DNA of 64,000 bases from Pseudomonadota bacterium (GTDB lineage: Bacteria; Pseudomonadota; Gammaproteobacteria; Burkholderiales; Rhodocyclaceae): positions 1 to 64,000 of the forward strand of contig JAKOZI010000085.1 of the NCBI GenBank assembly GCA_029780075.1. The letters run 5' to 3'. This document shows, piece by piece, positions 26,510 to 36,609 of this stretch. The notes under the pieces are model-generated. The model was not told the DNA's origin and did no database searches. It was given only the letters and a program-made list of their open reading frames with translations. Positions within the stretch are counted from its first letter, which is position 1; the number at the start of each line of letters is the position of its first letter. The position numbers were made by a program, and so were the translations under genes.

Positions 26510-26986
26510 ATGTCCCGTAAAGCGAAGACTTTGACCCTCACTGCGGAGCAACGCCGCCAACTGAAGCAGATAGACGAGAGCGGCAGCGACTGGCGGGAGC
26601 GTCGCCGAGCGCGGACGGTGCTTCTACTCGGCGAGGGAAGGTCGGTTGCGAGAGTAGCGGTAGAGCAGAGTATTCACAAGGAAACCGTAGCCTGTCACCG
26701 GGATGCCTGGCTGGCAAGGAGCTTTGAAGGATTACGCGACCTGCCGCGTAGCGGCGCGCCTCGCAAGCTGTCCGAAACCCATAGGCAATTGCTATGCATC
26801 TGGGTACAGGAAGGTACCTGTACGGCCCCTCAGTTGAGAACACGATTATCGGCGGAGCACGGCGTGCAAGTGTCGCTGTGGCTGGTGCAGAGTGCCTTGA
26901 AGGAGCAGGGTCAGGTCTGGAAAACGAATCCGCACGAGCGGGCACGCCGGAAGCAACCCACTTCTCCGACGCCCATGCCGGAATAG
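26510..26986 (+). mobile_element. IS630-type transposase, N-terminal helix-turn-helix part only
   Basis: A 158-residue frame beginning MSRKAKTLTLT. It has the two helix-turn-helix segments of the IS630/Tc1 N-terminal region (WRERRRARTVLLLGEGRSVARVAVEQSIHKETV, then GLRDLPRSGAPRKLSETHR), followed by a Trp-rich linker ending VWKTNPHERARRK. The DDE catalytic half, normally about 200 residues more, is absent: after the stop at 26986 no DDE-like frame continues. It may be the orfA of a two-frame element with orfB lost, or a plain truncation. Next to it are the repeat array and the RAYT remnant, so this is a spot of repeated insertion. Confidence 0.7.
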
Positions 26987-27072
26987 AGGAAAGCAGCCAG
27001 GCTGCAGGCCCCAAGCCTCGCGAAATCAAGCGCCCGGAGTGGACCCAGGCTGATCGCGCTCACTTTCGGGCA

Positions 27073-27134
27073 GGTCATGGGGTTAGGTCAGAGGGTCTAG
27101 GTCATAGAGTAGGTCATAGAGGTCATAGGGTCAG
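27073..27134 (+). repeat. GGTCA short repeat array upstream of RAYT
   Basis: GGTCA or GGTCT occurs at 27073, 27086, 27094, 27100, 27112, 27121 and 27129; three consecutive copies extend to GGTCATAG. Spacing is 6-13 bp. It ends 36 bp before the RAYT start codon. It could be a slipped-strand array, an operator or part of the element end. Confidence 0.6.
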
Positions 27135-27169
27135 TTCTAACATTCCAGCATTTCTGTTACACTCCACAG

Positions 27170-28053
27170 ATGGCTAGACCCTTGAGGCTGGAATTTCCGG
27201 GTGCTGTATATCACGTCACCTCGCGCGGTGATCGTCGGGAAGATATTTTTCTGAGCGACGATGATCGCAGGGATTGGCTGGAGGTGCTGGGCCTTGCTTG
27301 CGCGCGGTTCAACTGGGTGGTGCATGCCTATTGCCAGATGACCAATCACTTTCACCTGCTGGTGGAGACTGTGGACGGTAATCTGTCGAGTGGGATGCGG
27401 CAATTGAACGGCCTTTATACGCAGCGTTTCAACCGCCGCCATGGCCTGGTTGGCCATCTCTTTCAGGGGCGCTACAAGGCGATTCTCGTACAAAAGGAAG
27501 CCCACTTGCTGGAGTTGACTCGCTACGTCGTGCTGAACCCACTGCGCGCCAAGCTGGTGGAATCGCTCGAGGACTGGCGCTGGAGCAGTTACCCTTGCAC
27601 TGCCGGCCAGGAGGCACCGCCGCCGTGGCTGGATACGGATGGGTTGCTGGGTCAGTTTGGTCCAAACCGCGGCGAAGCGCTCAGGAGCTATGGTCCTATG
27701 GTCAGTTCGTGATGGCGGGCGCGGGCTTGCCTAGTCCGATGTTGGCCACTCGCCATCAATTGTTGCTGGGTGACTAGGCGTTCGTGGGGCGCCATTCGCA
27801 GACCAGAAACGCAGAGGATCTGCGCGAAGTTTCCAGGGCGCACCGACGATCGATCGCCTTGTCGCTGGAGGAATACGGGGCGCGCCACGCCGATAGAGAT
27901 CAGGCGATGGCAGAGGCTTACCTTTCCGGTGCTTATACGATGGCAGAGATCGGGCGCCACTTCGCGGTCCACTACATGACCGTAAGTCGCGCGGTGCGGA
28001 AGTTTGAACAAGACCGAAAGAACAGGATCTTCAAACAGGCGCCAGCGGAATGA
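27170..28053 (+). pseudogene. RAYT (REP-associated tyrosine transposase), broken
   Basis: The N-terminal part (27170-27712) is a clear Y1/HUH transposase: LEFPGAVYHVTSRGD, the HUH motif MTNHFHLLVE, GHLFQGRYKAILV with the catalytic Tyr nearby, and the family-typical YVVLNPLRAKLV. At 27688-27703 CTATGGTC is tandemly duplicated; these 8 extra bases shift the frame. The proper frame resumes as QFVMAGAGLPSP, meets a TAG at 27775 inside GD-stop-AFVGRHS, then runs on as the C-terminal helix-turn-helix (GAYTMAEIGRHFAVHYMTVSRAVRKFE) to 28053. Without both defects the protein would be about 290 residues, normal for long RAYTs. Its last codon overlaps the jetB start. Confidence 0.88.
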
Positions 28054-28694
28054 TGCAGGAAGATCTCGAAGCCTCTGCCGCGACGGTAGCTGCCAGTCCC
28101 GACCTGTCGGCCCTGGTGATTCCCCTGCTCAAGGGCGTGATCTACCAGGACGCCGACGCCGGTCTCTGGAATGCGCTGCTGACGCTGCAGGCGCGGGTGC
28201 GCGACTACGTCGCGGTGCTCAATCTCGAACTGGTGCTCGACGAAGCGGAAGGTTATGCCTTCCTGCGCTCGCGTCCGGAACCTGAGGACGGTTCGACGCC
28301 GCGCCTGCCGCGCTTGGTGGCGAGGCGCCCGCTGTCGTTTCCGGTCAGTCTGTTGCTCGCACTGCTGCGCAAGAAACTGGCCGAGTTCGACGCCAGCGGC
28401 GGCGATACGCGCCTGGTACTGGCGCGCGACGAGGTCGTCGAGCTGATGCGGGTTTTCCTGCCCGAAGGCAGCAACGAGGCGCGGCTGATCGACCAGATCG
28501 ATGCCCATCTCGGCAAGGTCATCGAACTCGGGTTCCTGCGTCGCCTGAAGGTCGGCACTGGACAGCCGGCGATGGTCGAGGTGCGGCGGATTCTCAAGGC
28601 TTTCGTCGATGCGCAATGGCTGGCCGAGTTCGATCAGCGGCTGGCCGGCTATCGCGCGCTGCTCGCCGGGCAGCCGGGCGTTGCCGATGAGTGA
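28050..28694 (+). CDS. jetB: JetB-like (DUF4194, MukE/MksE-type) Wadjet subunit
   Basis: A 214-residue DUF4194 protein. It shows the winged-helix pattern of MukE-type subunits: LIPLLKG-like start with [37 protein letters not shown], then [31 protein letters not shown] and the Asp/Glu helices [20 protein letters not shown]. In Wadjet (JetABCD) this subunit bridges the kleisin JetA and the SMC-like JetC. Here jetC follows with an 8-bp overlap, but the gene upstream is a RAYT remnant rather than jetA. ATG 28050 overlaps the RAYT stop as ATGA. Confidence 0.85.
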   Translation: MMQEDLEASAATVAASPDLSALVIPLLKGVIYQDADAGLWNALLTLQARVRDYVAVLNLELVLDEAEGYAFLRSRPEPEDGSTPRLPRLVARRPLSFPVSLLLALLRKKLAEFDASGGDTRLVLARDEVVELMRVFLPEGSNEARLIDQIDAHLGKVIELGFLRRLKVGTGQPAMVEVRRILKAFVDAQWLAEFDQRLAGYRALLAGQPGVADE

Positions 28695-31600
28695 GCCGCA
28701 AAGTCTCGGACTGGATTTCATGGCCGATGACACGCTTTCGGGTTTCCGCCTGCAGCGTCTCGAAGTGTTCAACTGGGGGACTTTCGACGGCCGTGTCTGG
28801 ACGCTCAATCCGGAGGGCAGGAACGCCCTGCTGACCGGCGACATCGGTTCGGGCAAGTCGACGCTGGTCGATGCGGTGACGACGCTGCTGGTGCCGGCGC
28901 AGCGCATCGCCTACAACAAGGCCGCCGGTGCCGACAGCCGCGAGCGCACGCTGCGCTCGTACGTTCTCGGCCACTACAAATCCGAGCGCAACGAACTCAG
29001 CGGTACGGCCCGCCCGGTGGCGCTGCGCGACCACAACAACTACTCGGTGATTCTCGGTGTCTTTCACAACGCCGGCTACGACCAGACGGTGACGCTGGCG
29101 CAGGTATTCTGGATCAAGGACGCGCAGGGGCAGCCGGCGCGTTTCTTCGTCGCCGCTGAACGCGACCTCTCGATCGCCGGCGACTTTGCGCATTTCGGCA
29201 CGGACATCGGGGCTCTGCGCAAGCGGTTGCGGCGACCCGGCGGCGAGGTCTTCGACAGCTTTCCGCCGTACGGCGCGTGGTTTCGCCGCCGCTTCGGCAT
29301 CGACAACGAGCAGGCGCTGGATCTCTTTCACCAGACGGTGTCGATGAAGTCGGTCGGCAACCTGACCGACTTCGTGCGCAGCCACATGCTCGAACCTTTC
29401 GATGTCGAGCCGCGCATTGCCGCGCTGGTGGGTCATTTCGACGACTTGAACCGGGCGCACGAAGCGGTGTTGAAGGCCAAGCGACAGCTGGCACTGCTCT
29501 CGCCGCTGGTCGCCAACGGCAACCAGCATGGCGCACTGGCGGTGCAGGTCGAGGAACTGCGCAATTGCCGCGAGGCGCTCAAGGCCTACTTCGCCGGCCT
29601 CAAGCTCGGCCTGCTCGACAAGCGCATCGCCGGCCTGGCCGAAGACTGGCGCCGCCAGGACGCGCAGGTCCGGCGCGGCGAGGCGCAGTGTGACACGCAG
29701 CGCGCACTGGAGGCTGAACTCAAGCAGAACATTGCCGACAACGGCGGCGATCGGCTCGAACGGCTGGCTGCCGAGATTCGTCGGCTCGATCAGGATTGCC
29801 AGGGGCGCCAGCGCAAGGCGCAACGTTATGCCGAGCTGGTGCGTGCCATCGGCGACAGTCCCGGCGCGGATGAGGCGGCTTTTCTCGACCAACGCCAGCG
29901 CTGCTCGTCGCTGGCCGACGAGGCACGCGAACGCGAGGCGGGCTTGCAGAACGCGCTCACCGAGCACGGAGTCAGCCTGCGCCAGGGCAAGCTCGAACAC
30001 GACGAGCTGGCATCCGAGATCCGCAGTCTCAAGGCCCGGCGCAGCAATATTCCGGCTGAACAGGTGGCGATGCGCAGCGCCCTCTGCCAGGCGCTGGCGC
30101 TGTCCGACGAGGCGATGCCGTTTGCTGGCGAGTTGCTGCAGGTGCGCCCTGAAGAGCGCGACTGGGAAGGCGCGGCCGAACGCCTGCTGCGCAACTTCGG
30201 ATTGTCGCTGCTGGTGCCCGACGACGATTACGCGCGCGTCGCCGAGTGGGTCGACAAGACCCAGCTCAAGGGGCGTCTGGTCTATTTTCGGGTGCGTCGG
30301 AGTGCGCGCAACGAACTCCCCGATCTGCACCGCGACTCACTGGTGCGCAAACTTTCGGTCAAGCCGGATTCGCCGTATTACGACTGGCTGGAGCGCGAAC
30401 TGGCGCATCGCTTCGACGTCGCCTGCTGTGCCACCCAGGAGCAATTCCGGCGCGAGTTGCGGGCAATCACGCGTGCCGGCCAGATCAAGGCGCCCGGCGA
30501 GCGGCACGAAAAGGACGACCGCCATCGCCTCGACGACCGCAGTCGCTATGTGCTCGGCTGGAGCAACGCGGCCAAGATCGCGGCGCTCGAAGCGAACGCC
30601 AGAATACTCGAAGCGCGCCTCGCCGACCTGGGTAGCCGCATCGGCACGATCCAGTACGAGCAGAACGCGCTCAAGGCACGCCTGACGGCGTTGTCGCGGC
30701 TCGACGAGTACGCCGATTTTCATGAGCTCGACTGGCAGTCGCTGGCGACCGAGGTGGCTCGGCTGCAGGACGAGAAGCGGAATCTGGAGTCCGCCTCCGA
30801 CCTGCTCAAGCAACTCAGCGAGCGCTTGCGTGAAGTCGTCGCCGCGCTCAAGGTACTCGAAGGCCAACTGGCGGAGCACCGCGACAAACGCTCACGACTC
30901 GAGCAGCGGCAGAGCGATGCCGCGGCCCTGCACGCGCAGACACAGGCGCTCTTGCTTGAGCCGGGGATGGCCGCGCAGGCGCCGTACTTCGAGCGCCTCG
31001 ATGGCGTGCGCCACGACGCGCTCGGCGAGCATCAGCTCAGCGTCGAATCGTGCGAGAACCGTGAGCACGAGACGCGCGTCTGGTTGCAGACGCGCATCGA
31101 AGCCGAGTCGCGCAAGCTCAACCTGTTGCGCGACAAGATCATCCAGGCGATGGTCGCCTACAAGGAGGAGTTCAAACTCGATACCGCGGAAGTCGATGCC
31201 AGCATCGAAGCGGTCTTCGAATACCGCAACATGCTCGACAAGCTGCAGGCCGACGACCTGCCGCGCTTCGAGGCCCGCTTCAAGGAACTGCTCAACGAGA
31301 ACACCATCCGCGAAGTGGCGAACTTCAACGCGCAACTGGCAATGTGGCGCGAGACCATCCGCGAGCGCATCGCGCGCATCAACACCTCGCTGACGCAGAT
31401 CGACTACAACCCCGGCCGCTACATCGCGCTCGAAGTGCAAGCGACGCCCGATGCCGACATCCGTGACTTCCAGAGCGAGTTGCGGGCGTGTACCGAAGGG
31501 TCGCTGACCGGCTCGGACGATGCCCAATATTCGGAAGCCAAGTTTCTGCAGGTCAGGCGGATCATCGAGCGCCTGCGCGGTCGCGAGGGCCTCTCCGAAG

Positions 31601-32061
31601 TGGACCGCCGGTGGACGGTCAAGGTCACCGACGTGCGCTACTGGTTCGTCTTTGCCGCCAGCGAGCGCTGGCGCGAGGACCACAGCGAGCACGAGCATTA
31701 CTCCGATTCGGGTGGCAAGTCGGGTGGCCAGAAGGAGAAGCTGGCCTACACCATCCTGGCGGCGAGCCTCGCCTACCAGTTCGGCCTCGAATGGGGCGCC
31801 GTGCGCTCGCGCTCGTTCCGCTTCGTGGTCATCGACGAGGCCTTCGGGCGCGGCTCGGACGAGTCGGCGCAGTATGGCCTGCGGCTGTTCGCCCAGCTCA
31901 ACCTGCAACTGCTGATCGTCACGCCGCTGCAGAAGATCCACATCATCGAACCCTTCGTCGCCAGCGTCGGCTTCGTGCATAACGAGGAAGGCCGCACCTC
32001 GAAGCTGCGCAACCTGACGATCGAGGAGTACCGCACCGAGAAGGCGCGGACCGCCGGATGA
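28687..32061 (+). CDS. jetC: JetC-like (MukB/SMC-type) Wadjet ATPase
   Basis: A 1124-residue SMC-like ATPase; ATG 28687 is preferred over an upstream in-frame start because it gives the normal N-terminus and overlaps jetB by 8 bp. Walker A is [10 protein letters not shown] (about residue 53), followed by [21 protein letters not shown], a family signature. Long coiled-coil arms occupy about 270-950, with a hinge-like segment near 450-640. The ABC signature [20 protein letters not shown] is at about 1007-1026 and Walker [14 protein letters not shown] at about 1045. Wadjet complexes extrude and cleave small circular DNA such as plasmids. The ATPase appears intact. Confidence 0.92.
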   Translation: MSEPQSLGLDFMADDTLSGFRLQRLEVFNWGTFDGRVWTLNPEGRNALLTGDIGSGKSTLVDAVTTLLVPAQRIAYNKAAGADSRERTLRSYVLGHYKSERNELSGTARPVALRDHNNYSVILGVFHNAGYDQTVTLAQVFWIKDAQGQPARFFVAAERDLSIAGDFAHFGTDIGALRKRLRRPGGEVFDSFPPYGAWFRRRFGIDNEQALDLFHQTVSMKSVGNLTDFVRSHMLEPFDVEPRIAALVGHFDDLNRAHEAVLKAKRQLALLSPLVANGNQHGALAVQVEELRNCREALKAYFAGLKLGLLDKRIAGLAEDWRRQDAQVRRGEAQCDTQRALEAELKQNIADNGGDRLERLAAEIRRLDQDCQGRQRKAQRYAELVRAIGDSPGADEAAFLDQRQRCSSLADEAREREAGLQNALTEHGVSLRQGKLEHDELASEIRSLKARRSNIPAEQVAMRSALCQALALSDEAMPFAGELLQVRPEERDWEGAAERLLRNFGLSLLVPDDDYARVAEWVDKTQLKGRLVYFRVRRSARNELPDLHRDSLVRKLSVKPDSPYYDWLERELAHRFDVACCATQEQFRRELRAITRAGQIKAPGERHEKDDRHRLDDRSRYVLGWSNAAKIAALEANARILEARLADLGSRIGTIQYEQNALKARLTALSRLDEYADFHELDWQSLATEVARLQDEKRNLESASDLLKQLSERLREVVAALKVLEGQLAEHRDKRSRLEQRQSDAAALHAQTQALLLEPGMAAQAPYFERLDGVRHDALGEHQLSVESCENREHETRVWLQTRIEAESRKLNLLRDKIIQAMVAYKEEFKLDTAEVDASIEAVFEYRNMLDKLQADDLPRFEARFKELLNENTIREVANFNAQLAMWRETIRERIARINTSLTQIDYNPGRYIALEVQATPDADIRDFQSELRACTEGSLTGSDDAQYSEAKFLQVRRIIERLRGREGLSEVDRRWTVKVTDVRYWFVFAASERWREDHSEHEHYSDSGGKSGGQKEKLAYTILAASLAYQFGLEWGAVRSRSFRFVVIDEAFGRGSDESAQYGLRLFAQLNLQLLIVTPLQKIHIIEPFVASVGFVHNEEGRTSKLRNLTIEEYRTEKARTAG

Positions 32062-33233
32062 GCTGGACGCGGCCGGCGGCGCTGCGCGCGCAGGTGCAGA
32101 AGCTGTGGGAGCGCGGTGACCTGCTGGCGAGCGTCGTCACCGGTGAGGCGTATTTTCCGCGGCGCCTGACGCTGCGCGGGCCGAGCTCGCAGGAGATGAC
32201 CGAGCGCTTCGCCGAAGTGCGTGCCTGGATCGGCGAACTGCGGGCAATGCCGCACTGCCGGGTCGAGCTGCGCGAGTTCAGGCACCGCCTGTTCGGCACC
32301 AACGCGGTGCCGCAGGAAGTATGGATCGATAGCCTCGACGACGCCCTGGCGATCGTCGGCAAGCGGCGCGAGGCCAGCCGTTTCGGCAGCCTGCTCGAAG
32401 CGACGCGTGCCCGCCAGCCGGAACTCCTGGCATGGCTGGCGAAGCGGCCGCTGCGGGCGCTCGAACTGGCCGAAGAATGGCGCCGACTGCTCGACATCGT
32501 CACCTGGCTGCAGTGCCATCCTCGCCCCGGCGTCTACCTGCGGCAGGTGGATATCCCCGGCGTACACAGCAAGTTCATCGAAGCGCAGCGCGGCGTGCTC
32601 GGCGAGTTGCTCGATCTCGCCCTGCCGCCCGCGGCAATCGATCCATCGGTCGCCGGAGTGAGCCAGTTCGCCCGCCGCTACGGCTTCCGCGACAAACCGC
32701 AGCGCATCCGTTTCCGGATTCTCGATCGCCGGCATGCCCTGCTGGCCGGCGACCCCGAGCAGGACCTCACCCTCGATGCCCGGAGCTTTGCGCGGATCGA
32801 CCCGCAAGTCGAACGTGTCTTCATCACCGAGAACGAGATCAACTTCCTCGCTTTCCCGGCGGTGCCGCACAGCCTGATCCTCTTCGGCGCCGGGTACGGC
32901 TTCGAGATGCTGCGCGAGGCCGCATGGCTGTCGCGCTGCCGCATCCACTACTGGGGCGACATCGACACCCACGGCTTCGCCATCCTCGACCAGTTGCGCG
33001 CCCATTGTGCGCACGTCGAATCGTTCCTGATGGACCGGGCGACCCTGCTGGCCTTCGAGACGCACTGGGGCGAGGAGGACAGGCAGACGCTGCGCGAGCT
33101 GCCACGCCTGAACGCGGAGGAGGGCGCCCTGTACGACGACCTGCGCGACAACCGCTTGCGCAGGAATCTGCGTCTTGAGCAGGAAAGGATCGGTTTTGGC
33201 TGGGTCGAGGCGGCGCTGGCGGATTTGGCGTGA
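32058..33233 (+). CDS. jetD: JetD-like (DUF3322-DUF2220 Toprim) Wadjet nuclease
   Basis: A 391-residue protein overlapping jetC by 4 bp (ATGA). Residues 1-200 are the DUF3322 arm/platform region and 210-391 the DUF2220 region with a Toprim-type nuclease core: the Glu in [13 protein letters not shown] (about 258) and the paired Asp in [14 protein letters not shown] (about 300-302). JetD is the topoisomerase-VI-like nuclease that cuts the loop-extruded plasmid. The motif residues are all present, so the nuclease looks functional. An 85-bp copy of its 3' end occurs again at 36485-36569. Confidence 0.92.
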   Translation: MSWTRPAALRAQVQKLWERGDLLASVVTGEAYFPRRLTLRGPSSQEMTERFAEVRAWIGELRAMPHCRVELREFRHRLFGTNAVPQEVWIDSLDDALAIVGKRREASRFGSLLEATRARQPELLAWLAKRPLRALELAEEWRRLLDIVTWLQCHPRPGVYLRQVDIPGVHSKFIEAQRGVLGELLDLALPPAAIDPSVAGVSQFARRYGFRDKPQRIRFRILDRRHALLAGDPEQDLTLDARSFARIDPQVERVFITENEINFLAFPAVPHSLILFGAGYGFEMLREAAWLSRCRIHYWGDIDTHGFAILDQLRAHCAHVESFLMDRATLLAFETHWGEEDRQTLRELPRLNAEEGALYDDLRDNRLRRNLRLEQERIGFGWVEAALADLA

Positions 33234-33273
33234 CAGGTTGCTGCAAGTCCGCCTGATCGATCCTCAGGTTTGC

Positions 33274-33330
33274 TCAGACCCGCGCCAGCGCGACCCGCAG
33301 TCCAGCCCGAGTAGCCGTGCTGCCTGCCTT
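33274..33330 (-). pseudogene. XRE antitoxin C-terminal remnant, copy 1
   Basis: Read on the minus strand, the last 15 codons give STATRAGLRVALARV and a TGA, the usual end of HigA-type XRE antitoxins (compare LATQAGRRVELALG at 36610). It begins 40 bp after the jetD stop, convergent, exactly as in the second copy. Upstream of it the frame has no helix-turn-helix. Confidence 0.5.
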
Positions 33331-33404
33331 GCGGTTAACTATACGGCCCGAATTCCCATGTGCCGCCTCAGCGCCCGCGCGCACTGCCTTCTATCGCCGC
33401 CGTC

Positions 33405-33941
33405 TTATGAGATCGGCTTGAAGCGTGCGGCGATCAGGTGATCCACCGACACCGCGCCCGGTCCGCGGGCGATCAGGAAGACTAGCACGCTGGCCCAGAC
33501 GCCGTGGGTCGGATAGGCGTCGGGGTAGACCAGGAACTGGATCGCCAGGGTCATTACCAGCAGAGCGATCGCGGAGAAGCGTGTGGCCAGGCCGAGCAGG
33601 ATCAACAGTGGAAACAGGTGCTCGGCGAAGGCAGCCAGCGGCGCCGCGAGTTCCGGCGCTACCAGCGGTAGCCGATATTCTTCGCGAAACAGACTCAGGG
33701 CAGAGTCCGAGAGCTGCGGCACGCCGAAATGAAACTCGCCGCTGACGATGTCGATGACAAGGCCCTGTACCTTGGTTTGTCCCGACTTCCAGAAGATCGC
33801 CGCTATGGAAAAGCGGCCGAGCAAGGCGATCAGGCTATCGGGGATGCGCCCGAACACGGCGATCAGCTTGAGCACGAGGCAGATTGGACCGCTACTCCCA
33901 GCCTGGCTGGTTGCGTTAACGGTGGCGATGGAATTCATCAT
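33405..33941 (-). CDS. DoxX family membrane protein of the bufferin operon
   Basis: A 178-residue protein with four hydrophobic helices (LIALLGRFSIAAIFWKSGQTKV, LAAFAEHLFPLLILLGLATR, AIALLVMTLAIQFLVYP, VWASVLVFLIARGPG), the DoxX/DoxD layout. ATG 33941 is chosen because it overlaps the upstream bufC stop as ATGA and has AAGAAGAG before it. DoxX genes are frequent in bufferin/Hvf operons, where their role is unknown; a redox or metal-linked membrane function is likely. It is the last gene of the operon. Confidence 0.88.
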   Translation of the reverse strand: MMNSIATVNATSQAGSSGPICLVLKLIAVFGRIPDSLIALLGRFSIAAIFWKSGQTKVQGLVIDIVSGEFHFGVPQLSDSALSLFREEYRLPLVAPELAAPLAAFAEHLFPLLILLGLATRFSAIALLVMTLAIQFLVYPDAYPTHGVWASVLVFLIARGPGAVSVDHLIAARFKPIS

Positions 33942-34729
33942 GCCGGTTCTCTTCTTGGCTGACTCAGGTTGATGATGGCTCCGCCGCAGATCAGCATGCC
34001 GAGCACGGCGGGCAGATCGAAGGCGGGCTCGATGTCCAGGGCAAATTGGGCTGCGGCACCGAAGACCAGGCCCTGCTGCATATGCAGGATGAATTGTGCC
34101 GTGGCGCACGGAATCCGCCTAATTTCGACGTCGAGCCCGATCCGCAGGACGAGAGCGGATTCGGGCAGCGCGGGATCGACCGCCGCCAGGTCGGGCGTTC
34201 CATCTTGCGCCTGGTGCGCCGCCCACAGCGAAACCACGGCGTGGGCCGAACGCAGCACCGCCAGCGAGGGGTGGAGGTCGAAACTTGTTGCCGCCAGTGC
34301 CGGCGCATTCTCCAGCAGGGCCGCAAAGTCCGCGAGGCCAAGCGGCGCCGCATCGGCGGCGTGCCAGGCCTGCACGCGGAGCATCTCAAGCCGGGCGACG
34401 TCGGCCAGGTAGGGCAGGACGGCTGCCGGCGCAAAACCTTCGATGAATTCCGCCAGACCCGCGCCGTAGAGCGCCAGAACCGGCGAGCGCGGCGGATGGG
34501 TGCGGACGAACAGGCGCGCCATGGCGCGGAAGAATTCCTCGCCGACCAGATCCTGCGTCACCGGATAGCTGTTGGCCAGTGCGTCGATCAGCGAGACCAT
34601 GACATTGTTGCGGTAGACGGCGAAACGCCGCGCCGGGTCCGAGCCGTTCCAGGCCATCAGGCCCGGTGGGCATACCGGATCGGCAGCCAGCACGGCCTCG
34701 GCGAAGTGCCGTTGCGCGCTCACGCGCAA
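33938..34729 (-). CDS. bufC: DUF2063 (BufC/HvfC) RiPP partner protein
   Basis: A 263-residue protein with the N-terminal DUF2063 pattern: FAEAVLAAD, then [46 protein letters not shown] and [15 protein letters not shown]. The C-terminal half matches less conserved sequence of the family. In bufferin and Hvf clusters this protein recruits the precursor peptide to the MNIO enzyme. It overlaps bufB by 10 bp and the DoxX gene by 4 bp, so translation is coupled. Confidence 0.9.
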   Translation of the reverse strand: MRVSAQRHFAEAVLAADPVCPPGLMAWNGSDPARRFAVYRNNVMVSLIDALANSYPVTQDLVGEEFFRAMARLFVRTHPPRSPVLALYGAGLAEFIEGFAPAAVLPYLADVARLEMLRVQAWHAADAAPLGLADFAALLENAPALAATSFDLHPSLAVLRSAHAVVSLWAAHQAQDGTPDLAAVDPALPESALVLRIGLDVEIRRIPCATAQFILHMQQGLVFGAAAQFALDIEPAFDLPAVLGMLICGGAIINLSQPRREPA

Positions 34730-35637
34730 GCCTCAGCCGGAGCGGTAGCGGCCAACTGCTGGCGCATGATCCGATCCGCCCGCTGCGCCTCGGCTAGCAG
34801 GACCGGAAACACAGGTATGTCGTCGTCACGCTCGATCAGGGTTGGCTGCGGACCCAGCAGGTCCAGTGCGAATGCATAGAGATCCCAGACCACCTGCGCC
34901 ACCGGCGCGTCGTGGCTGTCGATCAGCAGGGGATCGCCCGCGGCGTCGATGTCGCGGGCGAAGCCGGCCAGATGGATCTGGCCCACCGCCTTCAGCGGCA
35001 GGGCGCGGATATAGGCGCGCGGGTCGCGGTTGTGATTGACGCTGGCGACATGGACGTTGTTGACGTCCAGCAGCAGGCCGCAGCCGGTGCGGCGCACGAC
35101 TTCGCCGATGAAATCGGTTTCGGTCATGGTCGAGGCGGCGAATTCGACATAGGTCGCGGGGTTCTCCAGCAGCATACGCCGCTGCAAACGCTCCTGCACA
35201 TGGTCGATATGCGCGCAAACCCGCGCCAGAGTGCCGACGTGATAGGGTGCCGGCAGCAGGTCGTTGAGATAGACCCCGCCGTGGCTGGCCCATGCCAGGT
35301 GTTCGGAGAAGGATTCCGGCTGGTAACGCGCCAGCAGCGCGGCCAGCCGGTCCAGATGCGCGGCGTCCAGGGGCTCCTCGCCGCCGATCGACAGGCCGAC
35401 GCCATGGATCGAAATGGGATGGCGTTGGCGAATGCGGCCCAGGTAGTGGTGGAAGGGTCCGCCGTTCACCATATAGTTCTCTGCATGCACCTCGAAGAAG
35501 CCGACATCCGGCGCTGTGTCAAGGATCTCGCGAAAATGTTCCGGTTTGAGCCCGACCCCGCCGCGCGCGGGCAGGGTCGTGACGGGGAGCGCGGGGGCAT
35601 CACCGTGGGATGGCCGGCGATTGCCAGGGATCGTCAT
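34720..35637 (-). CDS. bufB: DUF692 multinuclear non-heme iron oxidase (BufB/HvfB)
   Basis: A 305-residue MNIO; ATG 35637 has GGAG 8 bases upstream and gives the family-normal length. The TIM-barrel metal ligands are visible: [60 protein letters not shown] and LIDSHDAPV, and the closing LIERDDDIP. MNIOs of this branch oxidise cysteines of DUF2282 precursor peptides to sulfur heterocycles (thiooxazole- or oxazolone-type groups) that bind copper. The order is bufA-bufB-bufC-DoxX on the minus strand, with 28 bp between bufA and bufB. Confidence 0.94.
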   Translation of the reverse strand: MTIPGNRRPSHGDAPALPVTTLPARGGVGLKPEHFREILDTAPDVGFFEVHAENYMVNGGPFHHYLGRIRQRHPISIHGVGLSIGGEEPLDAAHLDRLAALLARYQPESFSEHLAWASHGGVYLNDLLPAPYHVGTLARVCAHIDHVQERLQRRMLLENPATYVEFAASTMTETDFIGEVVRRTGCGLLLDVNNVHVASVNHNRDPRAYIRALPLKAVGQIHLAGFARDIDAAGDPLLIDSHDAPVAQVVWDLYAFALDLLGPQPTLIERDDDIPVFPVLLAEAQRADRIMRQQLAATAPAEACA

Positions 35638-35665
35638 GGCGGATGCTCCGCGATCCGGATTTCGA

Positions 35666-35968
35666 TCAGGCCTTCTTTTCTTTGAACTCGGCAAGCTGGC
35701 CCTTGCCGGTCGGCGAAGTCGAGGAAACAGTCTTTTCGCAGGTCCCCTTGGGCACCAGGGTCCAGGCATTGCCTTGGTGGTCGGTTTTCGAGGTACCGGC
35801 ACACGAGGTGCCGGCGCCAGCCTTGCAGTCATTCTTGCCTTTGAGGGAGACGCCGTAGCATTTTTCCTTGTCGGCCGCGCTATCGGCGGCGAAAGTCGGG
35901 CTGGCGGCTACCGTCAGGGCGGCGCCGAGCGCCAGGGCCAGCGAAGCTGTCGTCATTGTCTTGTTCAT
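35666..35968 (-). CDS. bufA: DUF2282 bufferin-type RiPP precursor (BufA/HvfA)
   Basis: A 100-residue precursor; ATG 35968 follows a near-ideal AGGAGT site, while the longer open frame upstream is not coding. Residues 1-27 are a signal peptide ([25 protein letters not shown]). The core has four cysteines in the family pattern EKCYGV, KNDC, TSCAG and PKGTCEKT. After modification by the adjacent MNIO such peptides bind copper in the periplasm. The 20-residue Ser/Lys-rich tail after the last Cys is longer than in many relatives. It is the first gene of its operon, so copper-stress control would act just upstream. Confidence 0.93.
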   Translation of the reverse strand: MNKTMTTASLALALGAALTVAASPTFAADSAADKEKCYGVSLKGKNDCKAGAGTSCAGTSKTDHQGNAWTLVPKGTCEKTVSSTSPTGKGQLAEFKEKKA

Positions 35969-36331
35969 CGGTACACTCCTTGTTTGGGTTGGATGGCTTG
36001 GTTTTCCTGCAGTCACCCGAAGTTTCTCGGGCCTGCTGGACGATAGTCGGAGTCGCAGCCGATTCCTTACAACAGTCCGGGTGTTTCTTCTCTCATAATT
36101 TCGCCCAGCAGCAGAACGCGCGGAGCCCCAGACAAATTTCGAGCGCAACGAGCAACTCAGCCGCGTCGTACAGGCGCGATGTGTCGGCAAGGAGCACTTT
36201 ACCGACAACTATCGCCATGTCCATCAAGTGCCATCGCGCAACAAGGACAATGCCGTGACGGCCAACTGCAGAGGTGGGTGCGCTGAACGCTTGCGCGCTG
36301 CCGCCCCCCGGCCACGCCGCCAGGCAACCAC
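35969..36331. other. Upstream region of the bufferin operon, with a possible coding remnant
   Basis: The bufA promoter must lie here, but I could not assign one. On the plus strand, about 36140-36270 stays open in one frame and reads coding-like ([18 protein letters not shown], then [15 protein letters not shown]), which may be a fragment of an unidentified gene. No complete gene is seen. Confidence 0.3.
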
Positions 36332-36478
36332 TCAAGGCTTGATCTGGATGTGCTTCTTGCCGCCGCCTTCATCCTTGCACCAGAGGACGGTCTTCCTGGC
36401 GCGAGTCGCCCATTCTCGCACGTCCTTTTCGAAGGTCGAGCAATCGGCAACGATTTCGAGAATGTCTCCCGGTTTCAT
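36332..36478 (-). pseudogene. TusA-family sulfurtransferase, C-terminal fragment
   Basis: A 48-codon frame from ATG 36478 reading MKPGDILEIVADCSTFEKDV and ending KDEGGGKKHIQIKP. This is the second half of a TusA/SirA protein (the GDILEIVADC strand and the FEKDVREW helix). The first half, with the active-site Cys-Pro motif, is missing: immediately upstream begins the duplicated jetD tail. It could only be expressed as a half domain, so it is called a remnant. Confidence 0.75.
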
Positions 36479-36484
36479 TCTGGT

Positions 36485-36569
36485 CAACCGCTTGCGCAGG
36501 AATCTCCGTCTTGAGCAGGAAAGGATCGGTTTTGGCTGGGTCGAGGCGGCGCTGGTGGCTTTGGCGTGA
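36485..36569 (+). pseudogene. Duplicated jetD 3' end
   Basis: Eighty-five bp nearly identical to 33149-33233, with three mismatches in the 82 bases compared, encoding [20 protein letters not shown] and ending in the same TGA. Weaker similarity continues past the stop into the XRE tail, as in the first copy. No other jetD sequence precedes it. The two copies are direct repeats flanking the bufferin operon. Confidence 0.85.
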
Positions 36570-36609
36570 CTGCTTGCGGCAAGCCAGCCCGATCGATGTT
36601 GAGATTCGA

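Noticed and set aside
27073-27134. Regularly spaced short repeats that might be a CRISPR array
   Set aside because: Units are only 5-8 bp, spacing is 6-13 bp and irregular, and there are no unique spacers or cas genes.
28594-30330. Long minus-strand open frame opposite jetC
   Set aside because: It is antisense to strong SMC motifs, has no recognisable domain, and such shadows are common in high-GC DNA.
36039-36072. ECF-sigma-like promoter (TGTAAGG and CGTC) for the bufferin operon on the minus strand
   Set aside because: The gap between the two elements is 22 bp, too long for ECF promoters (about 16-17 bp).
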